The notes beneath the pieces are model-generated. The model saw only the letters and a program-made list of their open reading frames with translations, was not told where the DNA came from and ran no database searches. This document shows positions 25,496 to 34,102 of a stretch of DNA of 64,000 bases, piece after piece (the first letter of the stretch is position 1; the number at the start of each line of letters is the position of its first letter). This DNA comes from Alphaproteobacteria bacterium (GTDB lineage: Bacteria; Myxococcota_A; UBA796; UBA2385). The DNA lies in NCBI GenBank assembly GCA_020632755.1, contig JACKEY010000005.1, forward strand, positions 620,001-684,000, written 5' to 3'. The position numbers and the translations under genes were made by a program.

Positions 25496-28002
25496 GCCGC
25501 CCGCCCCAGGCGCCGCGGGTCCAGGTCGCCGTCGCCCTGCCGCTGCGCGACACCTTCACGTACCTGGCGGACGCGCCCGACCTGGCGCTCGGTCACGTGG
25601 TGCAGGTGCCCTTCGGGCGCCGTCGGGTGACCGGGTACGTCGTCGGCCCCGGGGACGCGACCGTTCCCGCGGGGCGCCTGAAGGCGGTCGTGCGCCGCTT
25701 GGACCCGGAGCCGGCCTTCGACGAAGCGCAGCTCGGGTTCTTCCGCTGGATGGCCGGCTACTACCTGGCCGGGCTCGGGGAGGTCATCGCCACGGCCCTG
25801 CCGGCCGGCATCAAGGCGACCGTGCGGCGCGTGCTGGTGCCGACGGACGCCGGCATCCAGTCGCTGGCCCGGCCGACCCTGGTCGAGGGGCCTGATGTGC
25901 AGCTGCTCCGCGAGCTCGTGTCGCGGCCGGGACTCACCCTGTCCGGCTACCAGCGGCGCCTGCGCGACGAGGTCGATCCGGACGAGGTGCGCAAGGCCAG
26001 CGAGGCGCTGCTCCGCCAGGGCGATGCGGCCTGGGAGGAGCGCGAGTCGGGAGAGACCCGCGGGCGTGTGGCGGTGGTGGAGCTGGTCTCGGAGGAGGCT
26101 CCCCTGGACGTGGGCGGCGCGAGGATGCGCTCGGTGCTGGGCCGGCTGGTCGAGGCCGGCGGGGCGGTCGACCTGAGCGTGCTGGTGGCCGAGGAGGGCG
26201 CCAGCGCACGGGACGCCGTGTCGCGACTGGAGGAGCGCGGCCTGGTGCGACGGACCGAGCGCGAGGACCGTCGCGCGGCGGCCCTCGCGACCTTGCCCGA
26301 GGGCCCCGCGCAGGCCCCGGTGCTCAACGCTGCCCAGCAGGCCGCGGTCGAGGCACTGCACGCCGCAGGAGCGACCGAGGAGACCCGCGCGGCGCCGTTC
26401 CTGCTGCACGGCGTCACCGGCTCCGGCAAGACCGAGGTGTACCTGCAGGCCGCTGCCGCAGTCCTGGAGGCGGGCCGCCAGGTGCTGGTGCTCGTGCCGG
26501 AGATCTCGCTGACCCCCCAGCTCACCGGGCGGTTCAAGGCCCGGTTCGGCGAGCGGGTCGCCGTGCTGCACTCCGGCCTGTCGGGCGGTGGTCGGCTGCG
26601 CGAGTGGCGGCGGATCCGGTCGGGCGAGGCCGCCGTCGCCGTCGGGGCGCGCTCCGCCTTGTTCGCCCCCTTCTCCGACCTCGGGCTGGTCGTCGTGGAC
26701 GAGGAGCACGACGACTCCTACAAGCAGGACGAGGGCGTGCGCTACCACGCCCGCGATCTCGCGGTGGTGCGGGCCCACCTGGCGGCCTGCCCGGTGGTGT
26801 TGGGGTCGGCCACGCCGAGCGCCGAGTCGTGGCAGAACGCGAGGGAGGGCCGCTACCACCTGCTGCGCCTGCCCGAGCGCGCCACCGCGCGCCCGGTGCC
26901 GTCCATCGAGCTGGTCGACATGCGCGGCCGCCCGCCGGACCAGGCCCTGTCCACCGAGCTCCTCACCGCGCTGGAGCGCACCCTGGCGGCCGGGGGCAAG
27001 GCCATCGTGCTCTACAACCGGCGGGGCTACGCGCCGGTCGTGGAGTGCCCGGGCTGCGGGGGCCACTTCGAGTGCCCCAGCTGTGGGGTCGGGCTGGTCT
27101 ACCACCGGGGCGGCGGCGGCCGGGCGCGCCTGCAGTGCCACCACTGCGGGTACCACCAGCCCTTCCGGCCGGACTGCGCCGAGTGCGGCGCCGACCTGGA
27201 GATCCTGGGCCACGGCACGGCCCGCATCGAAGAACGCCTGGCCGAGGCCTTCCCGGAGGCCGGCATCGGTCGCATGGACGCCGACACCACCACCGGCAAG
27301 GACGGCCACCACCGGGTGCTCTCGCGGTTCCGCACCGGCGAGCACCGGATCCTGGTGGGCACCCAGATGGTCGCCAAGGGCCACGACTTCCCGGACGTGC
27401 ACCTGGCGGCGGTCGTGGGCGTCGATCACCTGCTGATGATGCCCGACTTCCGCAGCGCCGAGCGGGTGCACGCCCTGGTGACCCAGGTCGCCGGCCGCGC
27501 CGGGCGGGGCGACGTGCCCGGCCGGGTCATCGTCCAGACCCGACAGCCCGACCACTTCGTGTTCCGCTTCCTGGACCCCACCGACGAGGGGCCGCGGCTG
27601 GATCCCGACGCGGACCCGGGCGCCTTCCCCCTGGACACCGACCTCGACGCCTTCCTGCTAGCCGAGACCCGCCAGCGCCGGCTGCTCTCGCACCCGCCCT
27701 TCTCGGCCCTGGTGCTGCTGCGGCTGGAAGGCACGGACCGCGAGACCACGCGCCAGGTCGGCGTGGAGCTCGCCCAGGCCCTGCGCACCCACACCCCGGC
27801 CGGCACCGGCGTCGGCGTACGCGGCCCCATCGCCGCCCCGATGAGCCGCCTGGTGGGCCGCTGGCGCTTCCAGCTCGTCGTCCGCGCCACCCACCGCGCC
27901 GAGCTCCGCGCCTGGCTCCGCCACCACGAGGCGCTGCTGCTCAAGCCCCCCGGCCGCGGTGTCCGACTCCGCGTCGATGTGGACCCGCGCAACCTGCTCT
28001 GA
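25492..28002 (+). CDS. priA: Primosomal replication-restart helicase PriA
   Basis: An 836-residue 3'-5' DNA helicase that reloads the replisome at stalled forks. It starts at a GTG inside the galU stop codon. The N-terminal 3'BD region (VQVAVALPLRDTFTYLADAP, GHVVQVPFGRRRVTGYVVG) is typical. Helicase motifs follow: LLHGVTGSGKTEVYLQAAA (Walker A), LVPEISLTPQ, VVDEEHDDSYKQDEGVRYHARDLA (DEEH Walker B), VLGSATPS. Zinc-binding cysteines come next (CPGCGGHFECPSCG, CHHCGY, CAECGADL), then GTQMVAKGHDFPDV and VAGRAGRGDVPG. Length is somewhat above the E. coli enzyme because of inserts in the N-terminal third. The structured intergenic repeat region follows its stop. Confidence 0.96.
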   Translation: MSRPPQAPRVQVAVALPLRDTFTYLADAPDLALGHVVQVPFGRRRVTGYVVGPGDATVPAGRLKAVVRRLDPEPAFDEAQLGFFRWMAGYYLAGLGEVIATALPAGIKATVRRVLVPTDAGIQSLARPTLVEGPDVQLLRELVSRPGLTLSGYQRRLRDEVDPDEVRKASEALLRQGDAAWEERESGETRGRVAVVELVSEEAPLDVGGARMRSVLGRLVEAGGAVDLSVLVAEEGASARDAVSRLEERGLVRRTEREDRRAAALATLPEGPAQAPVLNAAQQAAVEALHAAGATEETRAAPFLLHGVTGSGKTEVYLQAAAAVLEAGRQVLVLVPEISLTPQLTGRFKARFGERVAVLHSGLSGGGRLREWRRIRSGEAAVAVGARSALFAPFSDLGLVVVDEEHDDSYKQDEGVRYHARDLAVVRAHLAACPVVLGSATPSAESWQNAREGRYHLLRLPERATARPVPSIELVDMRGRPPDQALSTELLTALERTLAAGGKAIVLYNRRGYAPVVECPGCGGHFECPSCGVGLVYHRGGGGRARLQCHHCGYHQPFRPDCAECGADLEILGHGTARIEERLAEAFPEAGIGRMDADTTTGKDGHHRVLSRFRTGEHRILVGTQMVAKGHDFPDVHLAAVVGVDHLLMMPDFRSAERVHALVTQVAGRAGRGDVPGRVIVQTRQPDHFVFRFLDPTDEGPRLDPDADPGAFPLDTDLDAFLLAETRQRRLLSHPPFSALVLLRLEGTDRETTRQVGVELAQALRTHTPAGTGVGVRGPIAAPMSRLVGRWRFQLVVRATHRAELRAWLRHHEALLLKPPGRGVRLRVDVDPRNLL

Positions 28003-28127
28003 GTGCCCCGACACGCTCCAGGGAGCGCCGACCTCACGGTCCCCGACTGCACCCACCCCGCCCCGCCGACGACCTCCTCGCCTGGGAGCCGACACGGCAG
28101 TGCACAGCCGCCGCCCCCGCCGGCACG

Positions 28128-28226
28128 CTCCGGGCCTGATGGCGGAGGGGTCTACGTCGGAACGTTTCGGCCGCCTGCGGCGGCCTGCAAATGTTCCGAC
28201 TGCGACCCCGTCCGCCCGGCCCTGCG
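28128..28226 (+). repeat. Palindromic repeat, copy 1
   Basis: 99 bp beginning CTCCGGGCCTGATGGCGGAG and ending CCGCCCGGCCCTGCG. Its core (28156-28200) is a long palindrome: GTCGGAAC pairs with GTTCCGAC at the ends and GGCCGCC-tgc-GGCGGCC forms the centre. An inverted second copy lies 111 bp away (28338-28437), about four-fifths identical by eye with one gap. The layout is that of a bacterial interspersed mosaic or REPIN (two inverted REPs), but I see no further copy in this window. Confidence 0.75.
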
Positions 28227-28337
28227 CATGCCTCTGGGGGCTGCATTCCCCCGGAACCGACCGGTGCACAGCTGATCGGGGGGCTGTGCGCTGTCACATG
28301 GTCGCGGCGCCGGGGCCGAGCGAGCCCCGGAGAGGAC

Positions 28338-28437
28338 CGCAGGGGCGGGCGGACGGGGGCGCAGCCCGGACATTCGGAGGGAGCCGCAGGCGACCGAGGA
28401 CGTCCGGGCGTAGCCCTCTCCGCCATCAGCCCCGGAG
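28338..28437 (-). repeat. Palindromic repeat, copy 2 (inverted)
   Basis: 100 bp, matching copy 1 when read on the minus strand (CTCCGGGGCTGATGGCGGAG first). Its core (28364-28409) keeps the palindrome although the bases differ: GCCCGGAC pairs with GTCCGGGC where copy 1 has GTCGGAAC and GTTCCGAC. Changes on one arm are matched on the other arm, so the fold, not the sequence, appears conserved. Confidence 0.75.
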
Positions 28438-28563
28438 GGCCTCGCAGGGGCGGGGGTGGTGTGGTCGGCGGTCCCGAGGGGCATGCGCCCGGCCCGGAGC
28501 CGGCCGGCGGGGGCGGTGGACCTACAGCAGGCGCTGGGAGGCGCTGGTGCAGGGGTCTGGAGG

Positions 28564-29532
28564 TCAGTCGTCGCGAATGGCGAGGGTGGCGCAGGCGGTG
28601 CCGGCCGGCGCCCAGGCGCGGTCGGGCACGGCGACGACGAAGCCGCGCTGGGGGGCGGTGAGCTCTTGCAGGGTGCGGCCGTCCAGGCTGCGCACGCGGG
28701 CGATGACCTCGCCGACGGGGAAGAGCTCGCCGGGCTCGGCGATGACTTCGAGCATGCCGGCCTGGCTGGTCCGCGGGCCGCTCTCGCGCCGCCAGGGTCC
28801 ACCGTCCACGCGGCTGGGGTGCCGCGGGGCCGGGTGATCCAGCACCCCGGCGGCCGAGAGCACCCCGAGGGCGGCGATCAGGGCGGTGTCGACCGCCACG
28901 GGGTCCAGGCCGCGGCGCGGCCCCACCTCGAGGGTGACGGCCGCGATGCCGGGGCCGTTGACCAGGGCGCCGGGCAGGCTCCGGTCCAGGCCATAGCGGA
29001 GGTAGCGCCCCCGGGGGTACTCGTGCAGCACGGTGAGCCCGCTGGCCTCGGCCAGCTCGCGACAGCGGGCGTCCACCGACCGCCGGCTGCGTCCCCGCAC
29101 CACCCGGTCGAGGATGGCGTAGGGAATGGCCCGCGTGCTGTCCGTGTGCAGGTCGATGACGACGTCGGGCTGCTCTTGCTCGAGCACTCCCCACAGCGCG
29201 TGGGCGAGACGCTCGGCCGCGCTGCCGCCTTCGTCCCCCGGGAAGGACCGGTTGGGATCCCGCTCATCGCCGGGCAGGTGGCGCGTGCCGGCCCGCAGTC
29301 CCCCCGGGTTCAGGCTGGGGAACAGGTGCACCCGCCCCCGAGACAGCCGATCCGGCAGCAGGTGGCGCAGCCGATGCACCACGCCGACGCCCGTGCACTC
29401 GTCGCCGTGCAGGTTGGCCGTGACCACCGCGCTGGGGCCGTCGAGCCCCGAGTCCACGGTGATCATCACCAGCTCCACCACGCCGGGAACGGCGACGGTG
29501 CGGCGGTGGACCCTGGCGGTGGGAGCGAGCAT
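28564..29532 (-). CDS. Succinylglutamate desuccinylase/aspartoacylase-family zinc hydrolase
   Basis: A 322-residue protein; ATG 29532 chosen over a GTG one codon earlier. It is a zinc-dependent M14-like amidohydrolase: NLHGDECTG gives the first zinc ligands (His42, Glu45), VIDLHTD the third (His129), DPNRSFPGD fits the conserved arginine-containing substrate loop, and VTLEVGPRRG holds the catalytic Glu. The C-terminal beta-domain (PAGMLEVIAEPGELFPVGEVIARV, GFVVAVPDRAWAPAGTACATLA) is the barrel-sandwich module of aspartoacylase-like enzymes. It should cleave an N-acyl amino acid or similar amide; the exact substrate is open. It is convergent with priA across the repeat region, and the methyltransferase gene lies 53 bp upstream on the same strand. 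Confidence 0.87.
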   Translation of the reverse strand: MLAPTARVHRRTVAVPGVVELVMITVDSGLDGPSAVVTANLHGDECTGVGVVHRLRHLLPDRLSRGRVHLFPSLNPGGLRAGTRHLPGDERDPNRSFPGDEGGSAAERLAHALWGVLEQEQPDVVIDLHTDSTRAIPYAILDRVVRGRSRRSVDARCRELAEASGLTVLHEYPRGRYLRYGLDRSLPGALVNGPGIAAVTLEVGPRRGLDPVAVDTALIAALGVLSAAGVLDHPAPRHPSRVDGGPWRRESGPRTSQAGMLEVIAEPGELFPVGEVIARVRSLDGRTLQELTAPQRGFVVAVPDRAWAPAGTACATLAIRDD

Positions 29533-29585
29533 CACCGGACCCTATCCGGCGCGCGCGCGGGTCGCCCCGCAAGCCGGCCGACCCG

Positions 29586-30737
29586 TCAGGCCGAGAGCAC
29601 CCAGCACTTCAGGTAGCGGCTGGTGGGCACGGCCAACGACGCGGGGAAGTCCACGGGCGTGCTGCCTTCGTGCAGCAGACGCAGCGGGATGCCGGCCTTG
29701 ATCGACCCCTGCTGGACCATGCCGCGAAAGTCCTTCGGCGACAGCCCGCCGTGGTTGCTGGCCGCGAGCAGCCAGCCGTTGTCGGCGAGCACACGACAGC
29801 AGGCCGTGACCAGCCGAGCGAAGTCGCGCTCCACCGACCAGTCGCCGCGCGGGCCGTGGGAGAAGCTGGGCGGATCGGCCACGACCAGGTCGAACTGCTC
29901 GCCCTTGCGCCGCATCCGGTCGAGCACCGCCAGGCTGTCGTCGGACAGGAACTCGTGCGCGGCCGGGTCCAGGCCGTTGCGCCGAAAGTTGTCCTCGGCC
30001 CGCGCCAGGTAGCCGGGCGACAGGTCGACGGTGACGACCTGGGCGGCCCCGGCCGCAGCCGCGACCACCGAGAAGGCCCCCGTGTGCGCGAACAGGTTGA
30101 GCACCCGCCGCCCGGCGAGATGGGGCCGCAGCCAGGCGCGCACATCCCGCATGTCGCAGTACAGGCCGACGTCCTGGCTCCGCCCGGGGTGCACGCCGTA
30201 GCGCAGCCCCAGCTCCTCCACCTCGACCGCCTCGTCCGCGGGATCGCCGTAGAGCACGCCGGCCCGCGCGTCCAGGTCCACGTCGTGGGCCAGGCGATCG
30301 ACGCGCCACACCGCCGTCGGACGCAGGGTGGCCACCACGTGATCGACGACCAGCGGCAGCAGCCGCTCCAGCCCCGGCGCATCGAGGGCGATCGCGACCT
30401 CGGGACCCCAGACGTCCACCCGGATGCCCGGCAGCCCGTCGTTCTCGCCGTGCACCCACCGCCAGGCCGTCGTCTGGTCGGGCAGCGGCCGTCGGGCGCG
30501 GGCCGCATCCATCCGGGCCGCGATCAGCGCCGCGTCCAGCGGCCCCTCGTCCGTCCGGAACCGCCGGACCGCGACCTTGCCCGTGTCCGACCACAGCCCG
30601 ACCCCGCGGCCCTGCCCGTCCTGGCCGACGATCCGCACCACGTCGCCGGCGTCGCGGACCGCGTCGCCCCCCTGCAGCTCGTCCCGGTAGACCCAGGGAA
30701 AGCCCTTGTCCAGCCACTGGGTCGAGTAGCCGTTCAC
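29586..30737 (-). CDS. RlmI-like class I SAM-dependent rRNA methyltransferase
   Basis: A 383-residue protein like the 23S rRNA m5C1962 methyltransferase RlmI/YccW. The N-terminal PUA-like domain (GFPWVYRDELQGGDAVRDAGDVVRIVGQDG) is followed by an RNA-binding linker (GENDGLPGIRVDVWG) and the Rossmann methyltransferase: VLNLFAHTGAFSVVAAAAGA (SAM-binding motif I), VTVDLSPGYLARAEDNFRRNG, and VVADPPSFSHGPRG (motif IV). It starts at a GTG and the family's usual first 8-10 residues are partly missing. The frame is open upstream and reads RRRLDGDQVQVNGYS, so a non-standard earlier start is possible. Same strand as the aspartoacylase gene. Confidence 0.88.
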   Translation of the reverse strand: MNGYSTQWLDKGFPWVYRDELQGGDAVRDAGDVVRIVGQDGQGRGVGLWSDTGKVAVRRFRTDEGPLDAALIAARMDAARARRPLPDQTTAWRWVHGENDGLPGIRVDVWGPEVAIALDAPGLERLLPLVVDHVVATLRPTAVWRVDRLAHDVDLDARAGVLYGDPADEAVEVEELGLRYGVHPGRSQDVGLYCDMRDVRAWLRPHLAGRRVLNLFAHTGAFSVVAAAAGAAQVVTVDLSPGYLARAEDNFRRNGLDPAAHEFLSDDSLAVLDRMRRKGEQFDLVVADPPSFSHGPRGDWSVERDFARLVTACCRVLADNGWLLAASNHGGLSPKDFRGMVQQGSIKAGIPLRLLHEGSTPVDFPASLAVPTSRYLKCWVLSA

Positions 30738-30847
30738 CTGGACCTGGTCCCCGTCCAGCCGCCGACGTGGCGCCGTCGCAGGCGCACGGCCCCCACGGGC
30801 GCGGTGCGAGGGCCGACCGGGCCGGCCACGATGGCCCCCGGAGCGAC

Positions 30848-32377
30848 TCAGGCCTGCGGCTCCTTGACCGCGATGACCGACGTGCCGGTGACGATGAGAT
30901 CACCCGGCCCGGTGCTGCGCGGCCCGATGACCTGCTCGAGGTTGTCGCCCTCGACCACGAAGGTCGGGCAGCGGTCATGCAGGCTGATCACGGTCGCGCC
31001 GGACGGGCCCAGCTGCAGCGCCGCCTGGCGCCGACCCGCCAGCGCGCGGTCCAGGGTGAATCCGCTCTCGCGTGCCCGTGCGGCCCGCGAGCCGACGCAC
31101 CAGCGGATGTTGTCCTGACCGCGACGGTCCGGCAGCGCCAGCCCGGGGTGGTTCGGCTCGCGGCCGACCTCGGCCAGCTGTCCGGGCCCGATCCCGAGCC
31201 GCGACAGGGTCTCGGCCACCATCAGCCCCAGGTAGGCACGGCCGCCGACCTTGCGGAAGTGGATCGTGCCCGACGGCGCCTGCAGGGCTTCGTCCCCGTG
31301 CAGGAAGCGCGAGTCGCCGGGCATCAGCTGCGCACCGTCGACCATGATGCCGGGCACCAGGGACGTGAAGCGCACGCCGTCCGGGCTCGCGTCGATCCGA
31401 CCGACGGCCTGGTCGCTGCGGTTCACCCAGCGACCGTCCGCCAGCAGGTCGTAGCTGTAGCCGGCCACCACCTCCGACATCGGCACCGCGGGCAAGGCCA
31501 GGCCCGCCATCACGAGCTCGAGCACCGAGGTGCCCGACACGTCGAGGATGATGGTGTCCGCCGAGGTCGTGTGCGTGCTGGGCCGCCGGGTCTCGGACAG
31601 GGCCCGGTCCAGGGACAGCTGCTGGCCGACCACGATGCCGTGCCCGGCCCGCAGCCAGCGATCCCGATCGACCGGCGGGATCTTGTAGGCGCAGAGCCAG
31701 AGGGCGGCGGGATCGACCACCGGCAGCGAGTCCACGACTTCCTGCAGGGCGTCGCTGCCCGGGGCGAAGCCCTCGAACACGATGACCGGGTCGGGCGGAA
31801 GCGCCGGCAGCGCGTCGCCACGGGCGATGCGCACCAGCCGGTTGGTCCGCAGCGCCTGCACGATGGGGTCGGGCAGATAGCAGCGATGGCTGGGGATGGC
31901 GCGGAACACCTCGGCTTCGCCGACGATGCCCTTGAGCGAGAAGCGACCCACCGGTTCCCAGGCCAGCTCGGACTGGTTCATGCACATCAGGGTCGCGGCC
32001 GAGAACCAGATCTGGCCGGCCGGCGCCTTGCCGTTGATCCGGCTGGCCAGGTTGACCGCCTCGCCGAAGGCGTCGCCGTCGATCTCCTCGACGTCACCGG
32101 TCGCCAGGCCCACGCGCATGGTGAACGGGCCCTCGGCGTTGATGTTCTCGACCAGCTCGACGCTGGCGCGCACCGCGTCCGTCGCCGCCCCGAAGATCGC
32201 CATGAAGCTGTCGCCGAGGTTCTTGACGATGCGCCCGTTGTGGCGTTCGACCACCGGCGCCACCGCCTTCTCGTGCTCGGCGATCAGGCGCCGCAGGGCC
32301 GCTCGATCCGAGCGTCCGACGGACGCTGTGTAGTTCGCCAGATCGGTGAACACCACGGTGCGCGTGACGGTGGACAA
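30848..32377 (-). CDS. Class III nucleotide cyclase with FHA-like C-terminal domain
   Basis: A 509-residue protein starting at TTG 32377, chosen because AAGGAGG sits just upstream and the cyclase fold begins at once. Residues 1-180 are a class III adenylate/guanylate cyclase homology domain: VVFTDLANYTA (metal Asp12), NLGDSFMAIF (second metal Asp56), MRVGLATGDV, GEAVNLASRI. It should make cAMP or cGMP. The middle (about 180-400) is not recognised; it contains repeated beta-strands (VIVFEGFAPGSD, TIILDVSGTSVLEL, ARGIMVDGAQL-like). The C-terminus (about 430-505) resembles a divergent FHA domain: GRRQAALQLGPSGATVISLHD, then GDLIVTGTSVIAV. No transmembrane segment. It is divergent from the phosphotransferase gene. 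Confidence 0.87.
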   Translation of the reverse strand: MSTVTRTVVFTDLANYTASVGRSDRAALRRLIAEHEKAVAPVVERHNGRIVKNLGDSFMAIFGAATDAVRASVELVENINAEGPFTMRVGLATGDVEEIDGDAFGEAVNLASRINGKAPAGQIWFSAATLMCMNQSELAWEPVGRFSLKGIVGEAEVFRAIPSHRCYLPDPIVQALRTNRLVRIARGDALPALPPDPVIVFEGFAPGSDALQEVVDSLPVVDPAALWLCAYKIPPVDRDRWLRAGHGIVVGQQLSLDRALSETRRPSTHTTSADTIILDVSGTSVLELVMAGLALPAVPMSEVVAGYSYDLLADGRWVNRSDQAVGRIDASPDGVRFTSLVPGIMVDGAQLMPGDSRFLHGDEALQAPSGTIHFRKVGGRAYLGLMVAETLSRLGIGPGQLAEVGREPNHPGLALPDRRGQDNIRWCVGSRAARARESGFTLDRALAGRRQAALQLGPSGATVISLHDRCPTFVVEGDNLEQVIGPRSTGPGDLIVTGTSVIAVKEPQA

Positions 32378-32381
32378 ACCG

Positions 32382-32389
32382 CCCTCCTT
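32382..32389 (-). promoter_or_regulatory. Ribosome-binding site for a TTG start
   Basis: On the minus strand AAGGAGGG lies four bases before TTG 32377, which is why that codon is taken as the cyclase start although no ATG is near. Confidence 0.65.
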
Positions 32390-32533
32390 GGGCCGACCCG
32401 AGCATAGCCCGCGGTCGGCGGAAAGGTCGAGCCTCCCGGGTAGCACGGCAGCGTCAGCCCGCCCACGAGCCGAGTGTCCGTGGCTCCGCGACCCCGCCCC
32501 GGAGGCTATGACAGCCCGCCTGGAGGGCCCCTG

Positions 32534-33601
32534 ATGACCGACCCGAAGCCGACCGCCTCCCCCGCGGTGCACGACCCCGCCCTGGCGGGGCGCATCCGCG
32601 ACGCGCTGGCCTCGCAGCATGGCGCGAGGGTCGAAGTCGTGGGCCTCGCTCCCCTGTCCGGAGGGGCCTGCCAGGAGAGCTTCCGCCTGGACCTGCGCCG
32701 GGACGAAGCGCCGGCCGAGTCCCTCGTGCTGCGCGGCGACGCCCGCTCTTCCCTGCCGGGCAGCATCTCGCGGCGGGCCGAGTTCGCCGTCGTGTCCGCG
32801 GCCGTCGCCGCCGGCGTGCGTACACCGCGCGCCCACTGGCTGCTGACCGGCATCCTGGGCGAGGGTCGGGACGCCTGGGCCATGGATCGGGTCCGCGGTG
32901 AGGCCCTGGGGCGTCGCGTCGTGCACGACCCCCGGCTGGCAAGCGCCCGCGAGCGCCTCCCCGACGACGTCGCGCAGCTGCTCCTCGCCCTCGGTCGCGT
33001 CCGCCCGGACCACACCGAGCTCCCCCTCGACCGCGCGCCGCTGGCCGATCCCGCCGCGGTCGGGCTGGCCGAGCTGCGCCGGATGACCGACTCGCTGCCC
33101 GCCTCCCGCCCCGGCCTCGAGCTCGCGCTGGCCTGGCTGGCCGACCACCTCCCGCCGCCTCCCGACTACTGCTGCCTCGTCCACGGCGACCTGCGCACGG
33201 GCAACCTGATGGTCGACGAGCACGGCCTCGTGGCGCTGCTGGACTGGGAGTTCGCCCACTGGGGCGACCCGGCCGAGGACCTGGCCTGGCTCTGCGTCCG
33301 CGACTGGCGCTTCGGCCGGCTGGACCGCGCCGTCGGCGGATGGGCCACCCGGGCCCGCATGGCCCGCGCGATGGTCGACGCCGGCCTGCCAGCCCCCAAT
33401 CCCGCCCGCCAGCGCTGGTGGGAGGTGTTCGGCAACCTGCGCTGGGCCGTGGGCTCCCTGTACCAGGGGGTCCGCTTCCTCTCCGGGCAGGCCGACGACA
33501 TCGAGCTGCTCGCCATCCCCCTCCGCGTCGCGGAGATGGAGCACGAGGCCCTCCGCCTGCTCGCCGCTCCCCTCACCTCGCCCGTCGCCTCCCCCGCCTG
33601 A
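32534..33601 (+). CDS. APH-family phosphotransferase (kinase-like)
   Basis: A 355-residue protein with a protein-kinase-like fold of the aminoglycoside-phosphotransferase/choline-kinase superfamily. ATG 32534 has GGAGG eight bases upstream. Key motifs: the N-lobe GGACQESFRLDLRR, Brenner's catalytic loop VHGDLRTGNLMVDEHG (Asp, Asn), and ALLDWEFAHWGDPAEDLAWLCVR (metal Asp). This subgroup is annotated in many genomes next to acyl-CoA dehydrogenase-like genes and a short DUF6285 protein, which is exactly the next gene here, 15 bp downstream. Small-molecule phosphorylation is expected; antibiotic resistance should not be assumed. Confidence 0.87.
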   Translation: MTDPKPTASPAVHDPALAGRIRDALASQHGARVEVVGLAPLSGGACQESFRLDLRRDEAPAESLVLRGDARSSLPGSISRRAEFAVVSAAVAAGVRTPRAHWLLTGILGEGRDAWAMDRVRGEALGRRVVHDPRLASARERLPDDVAQLLLALGRVRPDHTELPLDRAPLADPAAVGLAELRRMTDSLPASRPGLELALAWLADHLPPPPDYCCLVHGDLRTGNLMVDEHGLVALLDWEFAHWGDPAEDLAWLCVRDWRFGRLDRAVGGWATRARMARAMVDAGLPAPNPARQRWWEVFGNLRWAVGSLYQGVRFLSGQADDIELLAIPLRVAEMEHEALRLLAAPLTSPVASPA

Positions 33602-33615
33602 GCCCCGGAACCCCC

Positions 33616-34062
33616 ATGTCCCTCGCTTCCGCGCAGCCCGACGTCGCCATCGTCCTGCGGGCCGTCGCGCTCTACCTGGAACAGCAGGTCCGCCCCCGCC
33701 TGGCGGCCCCGTCCCCCGGGGACAAGGGCGCGGCCTTCCGGGCCCGCATCGCCGCCCACCTGCTCTCCGTCGCCGCCACCGAGCAGACCGACGGCCCGGC
33801 CCGCCTGCAGGCCGATCTCGACGCCTGGCACACGCTGCTCGGTGAACCCCCGGCGCCGGCGCCCCGCGAGCCCCAGACCGCCGCCGACACCCTGCGCGAC
33901 ACCGAGGCGCGACTCTGTGCGGCCCTGCGCCAGGGCGCGCTCGACCCCGACGCGGCCCACGCCGCGGTGCTCGCGCGTCTGGAAGCAGAATTGGCCATCC
34001 GCAGCCCGATGTTCGATCCCACCGCCCGCTGCGACGACAGCTGGCCGGACGAGGGTGCCTGA
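33616..34062 (+). CDS. DUF6285-type protein, partner of the phosphotransferase
   Basis: A 148-residue helical protein. Its pattern, LRAVALYLEQQVRPRLAAP, then FRARIAAHLLSVAATEQ, and at the C-terminus ELAIRSPMFDP, matches what I know of DUF6285, a small domain also found fused to or beside this phosphotransferase group. Function unknown. No signal or membrane segment. It directly follows the phosphotransferase on the same strand and its stop codon TGA is the first three bases of the palindrome 34060-34072, which belongs to the upstream region of the secretion operon. Confidence 0.8.
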   Translation: MSLASAQPDVAIVLRAVALYLEQQVRPRLAAPSPGDKGAAFRARIAAHLLSVAATEQTDGPARLQADLDAWHTLLGEPPAPAPREPQTAADTLRDTEARLCAALRQGALDPDAAHAAVLARLEAELAIRSPMFDPTARCDDSWPDEGA

Positions 34063-34072
34063 CAGCTTGTCA
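34060..34072. promoter_or_regulatory. Palindromic site 1 upstream of the T2SS operon
   Basis: TGACAGCTTGTCA: five-base arms TGACA and TGTCA around GCT, a perfect dyad. It overlaps the stop codon of the DUF6285 gene. A second copy of the same sequence lies 43 bp downstream, about four helical turns, so both would face the same side of the DNA. This is a candidate enhancer site for a dimeric activator. Confidence 0.6.
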
Positions 34073-34102
34073 ACCGCTCCCCGCGGACGCGCCCGACGCC
34101 GT

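Larger units (their letters stand above)
28003..28563. other. 561-bp non-coding gap dense in inverted repeats
   Basis: The longest gene-free stretch of the window, between convergent priA and the aspartoacylase-like gene. No plausible protein is encoded: the open frames here are short, Pro/Arg-rich, and lack a ribosome-binding site. Instead it holds two inverted ~100-bp repeats (28128-28226, 28338-28437), each with a palindromic core, and three further perfect small hairpins between them: GGGGG/CCCCC at 28236-28252, GCACAGC/GCTGTGC at 28266-28289, CCGGGGC/GCCCCGG at 28310-28330. The first 125 and the last 125 bases show nothing distinct. Confidence 0.7.

Noticed and set aside
28139..28300. 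Short open frames in the convergent gap after priA, both strands
   Set aside because: Pro/Arg/Ala-rich translations, no ribosome-binding site, and they correspond to the palindromic repeats; a non-coding structured element explains them better.
32534..33601. Aminoglycoside resistance kinase
   Set aside because: The fold is shared, but this subgroup pairs with DUF6285 and acyl-CoA-type genes; there is no evidence for antibiotic phosphorylation.
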